Below are positions 26,914-35,636 of a stretch of 64,000 nucleotides of DNA, one piece after another (the stretch's first letter is position 1; each line of letters opens with the position of its first letter). The position numbers and the translations under genes were made by a program. The notes beneath the pieces were generated by a model. The model was not told the DNA's origin and did not search any database. It saw only the letters and a list, made by a program, of their open reading frames with translations. Origin of the DNA: Flavobacterium sp. LHD-85 (lineage in GTDB: Bacteria > Bacteroidota > Bacteroidia > Flavobacteriales > Flavobacteriaceae); contig NZ_JAVFVR010000001.1 in NCBI RefSeq assembly GCF_030929595.1, positions 62,001 through 126,000 of the forward strand, read 5' to 3'.

Positions 26914-26921
26914 TAACTTTG
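26914..26921 (+). promoter_or_regulatory. -7 element of the toxin-antitoxin promoter
   Basis: TAACTTTG matches TAnnTTTG, 20 bases before the antitoxin ATG. Confidence 0.55.
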
Positions 26922-26941
26922 ATTAATTAAAATGCATTATT

Positions 26942-27175
26942 ATGAGCACTTTAGAAATAAAACTAGAAATTTTTGATAAACTAAAAAATGTTGAAGATGT
27001 TAGTCTGTTGGAGAAAATCAGAAATCTTCTAAAAAATACAGATACATCAGATGTCTATCAATTTGAACAATATGAATTGGATATGCTGAGAGAAAGTGAA
27101 GAAGATATAAAATATGGAAGAGTTATTTCTCAAGAAGATTTGGACAAGGAAGATCTTGAATGGCTGTCAAAATAA
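26942..27175 (+). CDS. Antitoxin of a RelE/ParE-type module
   Basis: The 77-residue acidic protein starts with a helical segment (EIKLEIFDKLKNVEDVSLLEKIRNLLKN) and ends in an acidic tail (SEEDIKYGRVISQEDLDKEDLEWLSK), the layout of small addiction-module antitoxins that wrap around a ParE-type toxin. The toxin gene starts 16 bases before its stop in another frame, so the two are translationally coupled. The promoter lies directly upstream and could be autorepressed; no operator was recognised. Confidence 0.75.
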   Translation: MSTLEIKLEIFDKLKNVEDVSLLEKIRNLLKNTDTSDVYQFEQYELDMLRESEEDIKYGRVISQEDLDKEDLEWLSK

Positions 27176-27465
27176 TTTGGACTAATGCTGCAGTTAATCA
27201 AAGAAGAAAAATACTGAATTATTGGAACAAAAGAAACAAATCAAAAACGTATTCAAGAAAATTAGTTTCGGAAGTAACGCAAAGAACTAAGTTCCTAGTC
27301 GAAAATCCTGAGATTTATGTTAAAACCAGCTTTCTAGATATCAGAAGCTCAACATTAGGGCATTATAATATCTTTTATAAAATAACCCCAAAAGAATTGA
27401 TTGTTATAGCATTTTGGGATAATAGACGAAATCCAAAAATCCTTTCTAAAATTCTAAAGAAGTAA
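27160..27465 (+). CDS. RelE/ParE-family toxin
   Basis: The 101-residue basic protein has the RelE/ParE fold pattern: VKIIWTNAAVNQRRKILNYW (strand, two helices), LVSEVTQRTKFLVENPE, then strands ending in NIFYKITPKELIVIAFWDNRRNPKIL. The C-terminal FWDNRRNP motif is typical of ParE-like toxins, which poison gyrase, whereas RelE-like relatives cut mRNA; the sequence alone does not decide. It overlaps the antitoxin gene and is followed by a terminator. Confidence 0.82.
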   Translation: MAVKIIWTNAAVNQRRKILNYWNKRNKSKTYSRKLVSEVTQRTKFLVENPEIYVKTSFLDIRSSTLGHYNIFYKITPKELIVIAFWDNRRNPKILSKILKK

Positions 27466-27471
27466 GCATCG

Positions 27472-27512
27472 AAAACCCAATAGGTTTTAAAAGCCTGTTG
27501 GGTTTTATTTTT
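27472..27512 (+). terminator. Terminator after the toxin gene
   Basis: AACCCAATAGG pairs with CCTGTTGGGTT, followed by TTATTTTTA. Confidence 0.8.
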
Positions 27513-27731
27513 AAAACAACTATTTCTCGCCATTTTCTTCCCATCAATATTTAAACACAAACTAAAAACTAATTTTTAAAAAACTGAAAAACAACACTTT
27601 AATTCCACCAAATTGTTTTACAAGAAAATACTTTCATAAGCCTTGCTATAACATTAAAAAACAAAACAAATTACGGTTCTAAGTTAATATACAATTGATA
27701 CAGTTTTTACTTTTTTTTGCAAACAAATTAC

Positions 27732-27739
27732 TACATTTG
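27732..27739 (+). promoter_or_regulatory. -7 element upstream of the protease gene
   Basis: TACATTTG matches TAnnTTTG. The predicted start near 27746 falls at the foot of the hairpin at 27745-27774. The 250 bases before it (27513-27731) show nothing else I can name. Confidence 0.6.
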
Positions 27740-27744
27740 AAAAC

Positions 27745-27774
27745 AAAAATAGACTTTCAATAAAGTCTATTTTT
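27745..27774 (+). terminator. Terminator-like hairpin in the leader of the protease gene
   Basis: AAAAATAGACTTT pairs perfectly with AAAGTCTATTTTT around CAAT (13 base pairs), with T residues after it. It lies between the -7 element and the ATG at 27823, so it is either a 5'-end hairpin or an attenuator. Confidence 0.6.
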
Positions 27775-27822
27775 TATTAAACCCAAACCCATTCAATTAA
27801 CATTTTTCAACCAATAATCTAA

Positions 27823-28980
27823 ATGAAAATTAGAAAAATCGCTCCAAACGAAGACTTAGAAACAACAATCAAGAAAAAAAGAAACCGTTACAAATTTGTT
27901 CTCATAGCTATATTAGTTCTGTCGACCGCTGGCTTTTTAGGATTTAAATATTTTACTCCTAAAAAAGAAGCTGTTTGTTTAGGCACTGATACCAAAATCT
28001 ATGATGCTTACAAAGATGCCGTTGTACTTGTAAAGCATCAATATGGCTATTTTGCTAAAATTAACGGAAAAGAAATTCCACTTAATGTTGAAGACGCTAA
28101 AGAAGAAACCATTTATGGAACTGGCTTTTTTGTAGATACAGAAGGAGACATGATAACCAATAGACATGTTTTACAGCCATGGGATTCAACTGAAGAAGAG
28201 AGCGAAAAAGTAAATACTACTATTCGAAATCTGCGAATGAAGATTGCTTCTATCCTTACTACTGATGTTTCTGAAGATGACTATGAAAGTTTTATTAGCA
28301 ACAACTGGTCGCATGCTTCTGTCTCGTATGATGAAGGTGAAGGAGAGGGAGAATATGAAGAATCGAGCGAAGAAACTAGCGAGTCAGCGGGTGAAGAATT
28401 TGTTAGCTCTAATGAAACAGATACGGAAACAGAAACAGATACAACTCAAGCATCAACAGATATTGCCGCATCTATTCCAGTAAAAGAATATGTTTCGGCA
28501 GAAAATATTGAAGTATATGTAAAAACGGTAGACATTCAAGTTGCCCTTCATAATTCTGATAGCGAATGGATTAATTGTGAGATTAAAAAAGTTTCAGATG
28601 ACAGTAATATTGATTTAGGCATTTTGCAAGTAGCCGATCATAAAACTCCGCAAACTGTTACCAATATCATTAGTCTTGATAATATTGTTGACAATGACAC
28701 TTCTCTAGCTCCAGGGCAAAAAGCAATAATGGTAGGCTATCCAATGGGAATAGATTTGGCACAAACAAATTCTGGTATAAAAGTACAGCTTTACAATGGT
28801 CAGATAAGTAAAGAATCTGATGGCAATAAAATCCAATACAGTATAACTTCTACACATGGCGCTAGTGGTTCACCAGTTTTTAATGAATGTGGCCAACTGA
28901 TTGCAGTTAATTTCAGTGGATTCGATCAGGTTCAAGGCTTCAATTTTGGAATTGTAGCCAAGCATATTCAGTCACTTTAG
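27823..28980 (+). CDS. Membrane-anchored trypsin-like serine protease
   Basis: The 385-residue protein has a basic N-terminus, one membrane segment (about 24-42) and an extracytoplasmic trypsin-like domain. The triad is readable: His115 (ITNRHVL), Asp264 (NIDLGIL) and Ser348 (HGASGSPVF), as in HtrA/DegP-type proteases, but there is no PDZ domain. An acidic, Glu/Ser/Thr-rich insert (about 170-212) sits between His and Asp, probably a disordered surface loop. It is followed by the VIT/VWA gene 73 bases downstream in the same direction. Confidence 0.82.
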   Translation: MKIRKIAPNEDLETTIKKKRNRYKFVLIAILVLSTAGFLGFKYFTPKKEAVCLGTDTKIYDAYKDAVVLVKHQYGYFAKINGKEIPLNVEDAKEETIYGTGFFVDTEGDMITNRHVLQPWDSTEEESEKVNTTIRNLRMKIASILTTDVSEDDYESFISNNWSHASVSYDEGEGEGEYEESSEETSESAGEEFVSSNETDTETETDTTQASTDIAASIPVKEYVSAENIEVYVKTVDIQVALHNSDSEWINCEIKKVSDDSNIDLGILQVADHKTPQTVTNIISLDNIVDNDTSLAPGQKAIMVGYPMGIDLAQTNSGIKVQLYNGQISKESDGNKIQYSITSTHGASGSPVFNECGQLIAVNFSGFDQVQGFNFGIVAKHIQSL

Positions 28981-29053
28981 TAAAAAACAAAGACTCTTAA
29001 ATCTAAACGGATTTTGACATTTCAAATCAAATAAAAAATCACGCTTATTAATT

Positions 29054-31861
29054 ATGAATAAATTTTTTAGCATCTGTGCACTACTGTTCTTTAGTGCCGC
29101 TTTTTCACAGATTCCAACTCTGGATGTCGAAAATCAGAAAAAAAATTCGGTCATCTTACAGGAAGTACAAATTGAAACCAAAATTTTAGGAAATCTTGCC
29201 TCAACTACAGCTACTTATACATTTTACAATCCTGGCGACAGAATTTTAGAAGGAAATTTTACACTTCCATTGCCAGAAGGAGTAAGTGTAAGCGGCTATG
29301 CTCTAGATATTAACGGAAGCTTAAGAGACGCTGTTCCCGTTCCAAAAGAACGAGCTAAAGAAGTATTTGAAAGTATTGAAAAAAGAAATGTAGACCCAGG
29401 TATTATTGAAAAAGTAGCTGGAAACAATTTCAGAACCAGAATTTATCCCATTACGGCGAGAGGCACTAGATTCATAAGAATTACATACAATCAGGAATTA
29501 AAAAATTCGGCTACTGACTATCTGTATTTTTTAAGTTTTGCCAATGCAGTTAGCATTCCAAAATTTAATCTGAAAGTGTTAGTTAATGAAAGTCTGAGCA
29601 CTCCAAAAATTACGGAAAATCCAGATGGAAGTTTTACTTTTCAAAAACAAGGAAGCCAATGGATTGCCGAAATTAAAAAAGCAAATTTCACACCAAATGC
29701 AAGCCTAAAAATAAGTATTCCGAAAGTAAATGAGTCTTCAAATGTAATGCTACAAAAAGCTTCTGACGATAAATCTTATTTCGCCGCAAGCGTTTCGATG
29801 AATTTCCCTGTAAAGGAAAAAGCAAAATCTCAAAAAATTGCTATTATTTGGGACAATTCTTTCAGCGGATCAAAGAGAGATCATCAAAAAGAACTGGATT
29901 TTCTTAATGCTTATTTTTCAGACAATAAAGATGTTGCGGTTTCTTTTGTTCTCTTAAATAATACTCTAGAAAAAACAGAAGAATTTACGGTTTCTGGAGG
30001 AAACTGGAATACATTAAAAGACAGAGTTCTTAATCTGAAATATGATGGTGGAACCGACTTTAGTGCTTTAAAAGAAATTTCTTCAATAGACGAATATCTT
30101 TTATTCTCTGACGGAATTTCAAATTTTGGCGATTTAACTTTAAAATTCAAAAAACCGGTCAATAGTATAGCAAGCACGCCAACTTCCGATTTTAATCTAC
30201 TAAAACTTTTAGCATCACAATCAGGAGGGAATTTTATCAATCTTAACGAACTAGATACTCAAGCTGCTCTAAAAACGTATAAAAGACTTCCTATTATATT
30301 TTTAGGTTTTAAAGAAACAAATACGCTTCAGGAATTGTTTCCTAATGTTGGAACTGCCATAAACGAACCAGTCAATGTATTTGGAATTTCATCTGCAAAT
30401 CCAGGTAAACTTACTGCTGTTTTTTCAGTAGGAAATAAAAAATTTGAAGTGCTTGTAGATTTTAGTAACGCTGTACAAGTAAACAATTGGCCTATTGCAC
30501 AATTTTGGGCACAACGAAAAATTAATGATCTTGAACTTAATTCAACTCAAAACAGCGATGAAATCAGGAATCTTAGCGAGCAGTTTGGGGTTGTAAGCAA
30601 AAACACAAGTCTTATCGTATTGGAAGATGTTAATGATTATGTACGTTTTGGCATCACTCCTCCTGAGGAATTATTGCCAGAATACAACAAAATCGTTTCG
30701 CAAAACAAAAAACAAATTTTTGAACAAAGAAAAAATCTTCTATCCAAAGCTTTTGATAAAACGCGAGAACTGACAACTTGGTGGAATAGCGAATTTAAAC
30801 CTACTGAAAAAAAACAGTATCCTAAAATTTCTAAGCAGTCACAAAAATTGTCATCAGCAGAAGAAAGCGTTGTTAGCGATAATGCTGTATATTCTGCAGA
30901 AAGCAGAGCAGCCGATAAAAAAACATCTACAGGTAAAATAACTTTGGTAGAAGTTGAAAGCAATCAAGAATACATGAAAGATTTTCAGTCTTTACAATCA
31001 CCAGAATTAATTTACCAGAAATATCTTGAAAATCGTCCGAAATACGAGAAGCAAGTGACGTATTATTTTGATGTTTCTAAATTGCTTTTCAAAAAAGGAG
31101 ATAAAGCACTTTCGCTAAAGGTTTTAAGCACATTAGCCGAACTTGATTTGGAAAATGAAGAATTATATAAGACGATATCGTATCTGTTGAAGCAAAGAGG
31201 CAATTATGAAAAAGAATTGTGGATTACTCAAAAAATTCTAGAATGGAGACCGTTTGACCCTCAAAGCCACAGAGATTATGCATTGGCTTTGGTAGACAAT
31301 AAAAAACCTCAAGAAGCTCTTAATATCTATAAATCGATGCTTTATCAGGAATATACCGACGAGATTTCTGTAAGAGATAATGGTATTGAAGAAATCTTGA
31401 TTATGGAAATCAATAATATTTTGAGCCAAAACAAAAATGTTGATGCAAGCAAAATTGATAATCGTTTAAAAGCCAATCTCCCAGTAGATATTCGTATTGT
31501 TATTAATTGGAATAAAGACAATACAGATATAGACCTTTGGGTAACAGACCCAAGAGGAGAAGATTGTTCTTACTCGCATAGATCTACAGAAATTGGAGGA
31601 AGATTAAGCAACGATTTTACTCAAGGTTTTGGTCCTGAACAATTTTTATTAAAAAAAGCGATTAAAGGGAAATATAAAATCAAGACTAATTTCTTCGGTG
31701 AGAGACAGAATATTCTTTCTGGACCAACAACTGTAATGGCAGAAGTTTACCTTTACTATTCTGATGGCAGACAGGAAAGAAAAATTGCTGTTTTCCAAAG
31801 TCAAAAAGAAAACAAGCGTGAAAGTGATAGTAAAATTCTAATTGGAGAATTTGAGTTTTAG
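29054..31861 (+). CDS. Secreted VIT/VWA protein with TPR-like and YfaP-like (DUF2135) C-terminal domains
   Basis: The 935-residue protein has a signal peptide (MNKFFSICALLFFSAAFSQ), a VIT domain (about 25-150, with GNFTLPLPEGVSVSGYALDING and VPVPKERAKEVFE), and a VWA domain (about 260-400) whose metal site looks intact: DNSFS, GGTDFSAL and SDGISNFGD. Then come a helical TPR-like stretch (about 660-760) and a C-terminal domain with INWNKDNTDIDLWVTDPRGE, as in YfaP/DUF2135. It is probably periplasmic or surface exposed and binds protein partners. Its substrate or partner is unknown. A 15-base-pair terminator follows. Confidence 0.82.
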   Translation: MNKFFSICALLFFSAAFSQIPTLDVENQKKNSVILQEVQIETKILGNLASTTATYTFYNPGDRILEGNFTLPLPEGVSVSGYALDINGSLRDAVPVPKERAKEVFESIEKRNVDPGIIEKVAGNNFRTRIYPITARGTRFIRITYNQELKNSATDYLYFLSFANAVSIPKFNLKVLVNESLSTPKITENPDGSFTFQKQGSQWIAEIKKANFTPNASLKISIPKVNESSNVMLQKASDDKSYFAASVSMNFPVKEKAKSQKIAIIWDNSFSGSKRDHQKELDFLNAYFSDNKDVAVSFVLLNNTLEKTEEFTVSGGNWNTLKDRVLNLKYDGGTDFSALKEISSIDEYLLFSDGISNFGDLTLKFKKPVNSIASTPTSDFNLLKLLASQSGGNFINLNELDTQAALKTYKRLPIIFLGFKETNTLQELFPNVGTAINEPVNVFGISSANPGKLTAVFSVGNKKFEVLVDFSNAVQVNNWPIAQFWAQRKINDLELNSTQNSDEIRNLSEQFGVVSKNTSLIVLEDVNDYVRFGITPPEELLPEYNKIVSQNKKQIFEQRKNLLSKAFDKTRELTTWWNSEFKPTEKKQYPKISKQSQKLSSAEESVVSDNAVYSAESRAADKKTSTGKITLVEVESNQEYMKDFQSLQSPELIYQKYLENRPKYEKQVTYYFDVSKLLFKKGDKALSLKVLSTLAELDLENEELYKTISYLLKQRGNYEKELWITQKILEWRPFDPQSHRDYALALVDNKKPQEALNIYKSMLYQEYTDEISVRDNGIEEILIMEINNILSQNKNVDASKIDNRLKANLPVDIRIVINWNKDNTDIDLWVTDPRGEDCSYSHRSTEIGGRLSNDFTQGFGPEQFLLKKAIKGKYKIKTNFFGERQNILSGPTTVMAEVYLYYSDGRQERKIAVFQSQKENKRESDSKILIGEFEF

Positions 31862-31924
31862 AAAATATATAAAATACAAGATTTAAAAATTCCAAACTCC
31901 AAAATTAGAATTTATAATATTTCA

Positions 31925-31963
31925 AACCCGACAGATTTTAAAATCTGTCGGGTTTTGTTTTTT
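31925..31963 (+). terminator. Terminator after the VIT/VWA gene
   Basis: AACCCGACAGATTTT and AAAATCTGTCGGGTT form a perfect palindrome (31925-31954) followed by TTGTTTTTT. The convergent lipoprotein gene ends in the T tract. Confidence 0.9.
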
Positions 31964-32558
31964 AAAACGAATACTTCTCCAATTTTTTCCCTTGAATATC
32001 CAAAACCTTTGTGCTTTCTTTTGGAACATCTCCTTTTACAGCTTCCTGAACTGACGGATTAGATGGATATTTTCCTCCTTTCATTTTTAAAAGATGAAAT
32101 TTTCCTCCGCTTTCAAATATCAAATCATAAAATTTTTCTGTTGATGAAGTGGTAACATAAATTGGAAAATCGGTTACAGTGAAACGATTGATTACACTTC
32201 CGTTATTCTTCAAGATATAACCTGAACAACCTCCGCTTCCACAGAAATAAGGATTTGAGAAACCAACTAAGTATTCGTTTTTCTTATCATTATTTAAATC
32301 AAAAGCTTCGTAATAAAAATAACGATCATCTTTTGTTAGTGCAGGAATATCATTCTTTAACAAAACCAGTAACTGTTTACGAATTAATTCTACTGCTTTG
32401 TCTTCTTTTGAAGTAACTTCACTCAAATCTGCTGTCCCTCCAAGTGTTTTAGACAATGTATCTTGAACAACCGTTTTTACAATATTTTTCGAATTATCTT
32501 TATTCTGACAAGAACTCAATGCCAAAATTGCGATTAGAATTAAAATCTTATTTTTCAT
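31962..32558 (-). CDS. Lipoprotein of unknown function
   Basis: The 198-residue protein has a lipoprotein signal (IAILALSSC). The middle has YYEAFDLNNDKKNEYLVGF, a calcium-loop-like D-x-N-x-D turn seen in FG-GAP/VCBS-type repeat edges, and a cysteine pair (FCGSGGCSG) that may form a disulfide. No known function is recognised. Confidence 0.7.
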   Translation of the reverse strand: MKNKILILIAILALSSCQNKDNSKNIVKTVVQDTLSKTLGGTADLSEVTSKEDKAVELIRKQLLVLLKNDIPALTKDDRYFYYEAFDLNNDKKNEYLVGFSNPYFCGSGGCSGYILKNNGSVINRFTVTDFPIYVTTSSTEKFYDLIFESGGKFHLLKMKGGKYPSNPSVQEAVKGDVPKESTKVLDIQGKKLEKYSF

Positions 32559-32585
32559 AATCTGATATTTTAAATTCGTTATAAT

Positions 32586-33599
32586 TTACACCAGCAATGC
32601 AGCCTTATTTTCAATATCATTTTGAGTCAGCAATGATTTTATATTGTTAAAAGTCACCAAAGCAATCTGCGTTAAAGCTTCATTGGTAAAAAACGCCTGA
32701 TGCGCCGTTACCAAAACATTCGGAAAACTCATTAAACGCTGAATCGCATCATCCTGAATAATATCTGCAGAAAGATCTCTAAAGAATAATTTTTCTTCTT
32801 GTTCGTAAACGTCAATTCCTAAATAACCTATTTTGCCTTCTTTTAAACCTTCAATAACCGACGATGTTTCTATTAACCCGCCACGGCTTGTATTGATAAT
32901 CATCACGCTGTCTTTCATAAAAGAAATGGAAGTGGTATTGATAACATGCTTTGTTTGTTCATTCAGCGGACAATGAAGCGAAATAATGTCACCCGATTTA
33001 AAGATTTCTTCCAACCCAACAAAAGAAACGCCGTCTTTTTTCATTTCTTCGTTTTCAACAATATCATAAGCCAAAACTTTACAGCCAAAACCTAATGCAA
33101 TTTTAGAAAATGCTTTTCCGATATTTCCAGTTCCAATAATTCCGATTGTTTTTCCGAATAAATCAAAACCTAATAATCCGTTTAAAGAAAAGTTCTGTTC
33201 ACGAACTCTATTATAAGCTTTATGTGTTTTTCTATTTAAAGTCAAAATCATCGCCATGGCATGTTCGGCAACGGCCTGAGGAGAATAAGCAGGAACACGG
33301 CAAACTTTTATGTTGTGCTTTTTAGCCGCTTCCAAATCGACATTGTTAAATCCAGCGCAACGCAAAGCAATTATTTTTACTTTTTTTTCTGCTAATTGTT
33401 TTATGACTGTTTCGTTTACAATGTCGTTTACAAACACACAAACAATCTCGCACTCTTCAATTAAAGCTACAGTCTGAGGATTTAACTGTGTTTCAAAAAA
33501 GTTCAATTGAAAACCAAAATCTTCGTTGTACTTATTGAAAAACGTTTTATCGTAAGGCTGGGTCGAGAAAAAAGCGATTTTGCTGTTACTAGGTTCCAT
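32586..33599 (-). CDS. D-2-hydroxyacid dehydrogenase (D-lactate dehydrogenase type)
   Basis: The enzyme reduces a 2-oxoacid with NADH, most likely pyruvate to D-lactate. The 337-residue form starts MEPSNSKIAFFSTQPYDKTFF, close to LdhA. The Rossmann motif is GIIGTGNIGKAF; the catalytic Arg lies in IINTSRGGLIE, the Glu in VYEQEE and the His in TAHQAF. An ATG 12 codons upstream (33635) would add MRNFKELFKIKY; I prefer the start at 33599 because it aligns with the family. No TAnnTTTG element was found. Confidence 0.88.
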   Translation of the reverse strand: MEPSNSKIAFFSTQPYDKTFFNKYNEDFGFQLNFFETQLNPQTVALIEECEIVCVFVNDIVNETVIKQLAEKKVKIIALRCAGFNNVDLEAAKKHNIKVCRVPAYSPQAVAEHAMAMILTLNRKTHKAYNRVREQNFSLNGLLGFDLFGKTIGIIGTGNIGKAFSKIALGFGCKVLAYDIVENEEMKKDGVSFVGLEEIFKSGDIISLHCPLNEQTKHVINTTSISFMKDSVMIINTSRGGLIETSSVIEGLKEGKIGYLGIDVYEQEEKLFFRDLSADIIQDDAIQRLMSFPNVLVTAHQAFFTNEALTQIALVTFNNIKSLLTQNDIENKAALLV

Positions 33600-33667
33600 A
33601 TATTTGATTTTGAATAGTTCCTTAAAATTACGCATTTTTATTTTAAAGTAAATTTAAGACATAAAAA

Positions 33668-33690
33668 AAGAGCTTATTAAGCTCCTTATT
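33668..33690 (-). terminator. Short hairpin between the acidic protein and the dehydrogenase genes
   Basis: GAGCTT and AAGCTC pair (33669-33683); on the minus strand the hairpin is followed by TTTTTTTAT. Confidence 0.6.
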
Positions 33691-33694
33691 CATC

Positions 33695-34183
33695 TTATGT
33701 CTCGGCTATTCCGCCAACTGCTACTATTTTATTATTTCTTAATTTAATTTCAATACCATGTTCTGTATCTAAATCATAACGAATTGGTATTATTATCTCA
33801 TTGCTTTTTAAAACTCGCATGTATAATATTTCTCTAGTACATTCAAAATGTTTTTCCTTGGTATCAATATTTAAAGGATCCTCTCCCGATTGTTTTGGGT
33901 CTTCATAATATTTCGCATAAATCTTTTTGTAGCGAAGAAAAGTTTCTTCTTTTATTTGAAGTATAACATCTTCAATGTTTTCTAAAAAACTATTATATGT
34001 TTTCTCAAAATCATCTAATTCTTCCTCTGTTGGAAATTCTTCGATTTCTTCCCCATCTTCATCAAATTCTTCTCCTAAAAAAACTTGAATTTCATCATCT
34101 TTAAAATGAGAATTTTTAAAAAGTTTATCTCCTGAAATTCCTGCCCAGTCTTCTTGAATTTCTCCCCAAAATTTATGATTCAT
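33695..34183 (-). CDS. Acidic protein, resembles DUF6985/immunity-like proteins
   Basis: A 162-residue soluble, very acidic protein (FLGEEFDEDGEEIEEFPTEEE). The C-terminal segment YDLDTEHGIEIKLRNNKIVAVGG resembles the DxEHG motif of DUF6985 proteins, many of which lie in polymorphic-toxin immunity arrays. No toxin gene is adjacent here, so that role is only a possibility. It has its own promoter. Confidence 0.6.
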   Translation of the reverse strand: MNHKFWGEIQEDWAGISGDKLFKNSHFKDDEIQVFLGEEFDEDGEEIEEFPTEEELDDFEKTYNSFLENIEDVILQIKEETFLRYKKIYAKYYEDPKQSGEDPLNIDTKEKHFECTREILYMRVLKSNEIIIPIRYDLDTEHGIEIKLRNNKIVAVGGIAET

Positions 34184-34199
34184 AATCTATACTTTTTTA

Positions 34200-34232
34200 C
34201 AAACTTAAAGCTTAATCAAGTTACTGTAACAA
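34200..34232 (-). promoter_or_regulatory. Promoter of the acidic protein gene
   Basis: On the minus strand TTG (34230-34232), 22 bases and TAAGTTTG (34200-34207). The predicted leader is only about 10 bases. Confidence 0.6.
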
Positions 34233-34262
34233 GTTATAAATATAATATTAAAAGCCTATATA

Positions 34263-34508
34263 TTATTTTTTAAAATTTCCTTTTGGCAGATAATATAGCC
34301 ATCCAAAACCAATTAAAAATAAAATAAGCGAACCTATAAATGCCGGAATTAAAATTTCTTTATTGTTATCTAATGCATTGTTTAAAGCAGCATATAATAA
34401 CCAAATCTGAATACTTACATTTAAGATTAAAACAAATATTAAAGTAGACAGAATAACATTCAACTTATTAGGATTTGCCTGATTTTGACTTTTTCTAAAA
34501 GTACTCAT
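34263..34508 (-). CDS. Small two-helix membrane protein of the nitrate-reductase-like operon (DUF6755-like)
   Basis: The 81-residue protein has two hydrophobic segments (about 19-41 and 52-72) and a basic C-terminus. It is the last gene of the operon, 18 bases after the Rieske gene, and probably is a structural subunit of the membrane complex. I believe it corresponds to DUF6755, from recollection of similar clusters, and could not verify it. Confidence 0.65.
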   Translation of the reverse strand: MSTFRKSQNQANPNKLNVILSTLIFVLILNVSIQIWLLYAALNNALDNNKEILIPAFIGSLILFLIGFGWLYYLPKGNFKK

Positions 34509-34526
34509 AATCTCTATTTTAAACGA

Positions 34527-35036
34527 TTAACTTTCTTTATTTTCGAATGCCTTCACAAAAATCTTTCCCCCTTTTAAAAGCACTTCTAACTGAGGCAATG
34601 CTCTCGGTGGAGGCCCTGCAATAACGTCTCCCGTCAAAGCATCAAAAGATCCTTCATGGCATGGACAATGGATTATTCCTGTTCCTGGCTTGTAATAAAC
34701 AGCACAAGAAAGATGCGTGCACTTTTGTTCGTAAGCTCTAAACATGCCGCTTTCTAAATGCACCAAAATATACGGAATGGTGCTTCCTTCAATTACAAAG
34801 CCTCTTGTCCCGCCTAATGGAATATCTTTTATTTCACATACAAAATGTTCTCCAACAACTTCTTCCCCAGGCAATAAATAAGCTTTTGCTGCAACCAATC
34901 CGCTACCGACCATTAAACCTCCTGAAACCAGCGTAAGGAATTTGGCAAAATCACGTCGGCTGACTTGCGTTGATTCTTGCTTTTTATATGGAAAATCTTT
35001 CTTCCAGTTTTCTTTTAAATTATCTTCTTTAGACAT
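34527..35036 (-). CDS. Rieske [2Fe-2S] protein with Tat-type signal
   Basis: The 169-residue protein has a twin-arginine motif (SRRDFAKF, Arg27-Arg28) and a membrane-spanning signal anchor (about 31-53), which predicts a periplasmic Rieske domain. The cluster ligands are Cys106-His108 (CTHLSC) and Cys124-His127 (CPCHEGSF), with Cys111 and Cys126 placed for the usual disulfide. Quinol-oxidising Rieske proteins normally read CPCHGSxY, so redox potential may be lower here. It sits between the ferredoxin-like subunit and the small membrane protein, 11 bases after the former. Confidence 0.88.
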   Translation of the reverse strand: MSKEDNLKENWKKDFPYKKQESTQVSRRDFAKFLTLVSGGLMVGSGLVAAKAYLLPGEEVVGEHFVCEIKDIPLGGTRGFVIEGSTIPYILVHLESGMFRAYEQKCTHLSCAVYYKPGTGIIHCPCHEGSFDALTGDVIAGPPPRALPQLEVLLKGGKIFVKAFENKES

Positions 35037-35047
35037 GGATTTTAGAT

Positions 35048-35617
35048 TTAGAATATTCGTAATTCGCTGCTTCCTTTTGGCATCATGATATTCACTTTTG
35101 TATTTACTCTTTCTTTTCCAAAAACAAATGAATTTACCGGAGTGCTGTTTGGACGCATTTCTTCAATCTGAGCGCGAGTTCCATAAAACAGTGCCCCACT
35201 CGGGCAAACTGTAGCGCACATTGGTTTTTTGCCAACACTAGTTCTATCGTAACACATATTGCATTTCATCATCAAATCGTATTCTTCCATTTTCTTCGGA
35301 ACTCCAAACGGACAAGCCATTACACAATTGGAACAACCTATGCAACGTTCTGTATTTGCGGTATGAACCACTCCAAATTCGTCCTGAGAAATCGCATCGG
35401 CAGGACACACGTTTGCACAAACTGGATCTTCACAATGCATGCAAACCTGAACAGTGGTTTGAATCGTTACGGCACGTTCTACATAATTGACATGAATCAT
35501 CGATTCCTGACCGTTGGTTTCACATTCAGAACAGGCCATTTCACAGGCTTTACAGCCTATGCATCTTTGTAAGTCTACAAAAAACTCTTCGTTTTTATTA
35601 TAATTGGTTACATTCAT
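35048..35617 (-). CDS. Electron-transfer subunit with four [4Fe-4S] clusters (DmsB/NrfC-like)
   Basis: The 189-residue protein has four cysteine motifs typical of four-cluster subunits: [37 protein letters not shown] and CNMC...PMCATVCP. No signal peptide is seen, so it is probably cytoplasmic. It should wire the molybdenum subunit encoded just upstream to membrane partners. Confidence 0.92.
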   Translation of the reverse strand: MNVTNYNKNEEFFVDLQRCIGCKACEMACSECETNGQESMIHVNYVERAVTIQTTVQVCMHCEDPVCANVCPADAISQDEFGVVHTANTERCIGCSNCVMACPFGVPKKMEEYDLMMKCNMCYDRTSVGKKPMCATVCPSGALFYGTRAQIEEMRPNSTPVNSFVFGKERVNTKVNIMMPKGSSELRIF

Positions 35618-35636
35618 AATTGTTGCTTTTTATAGA

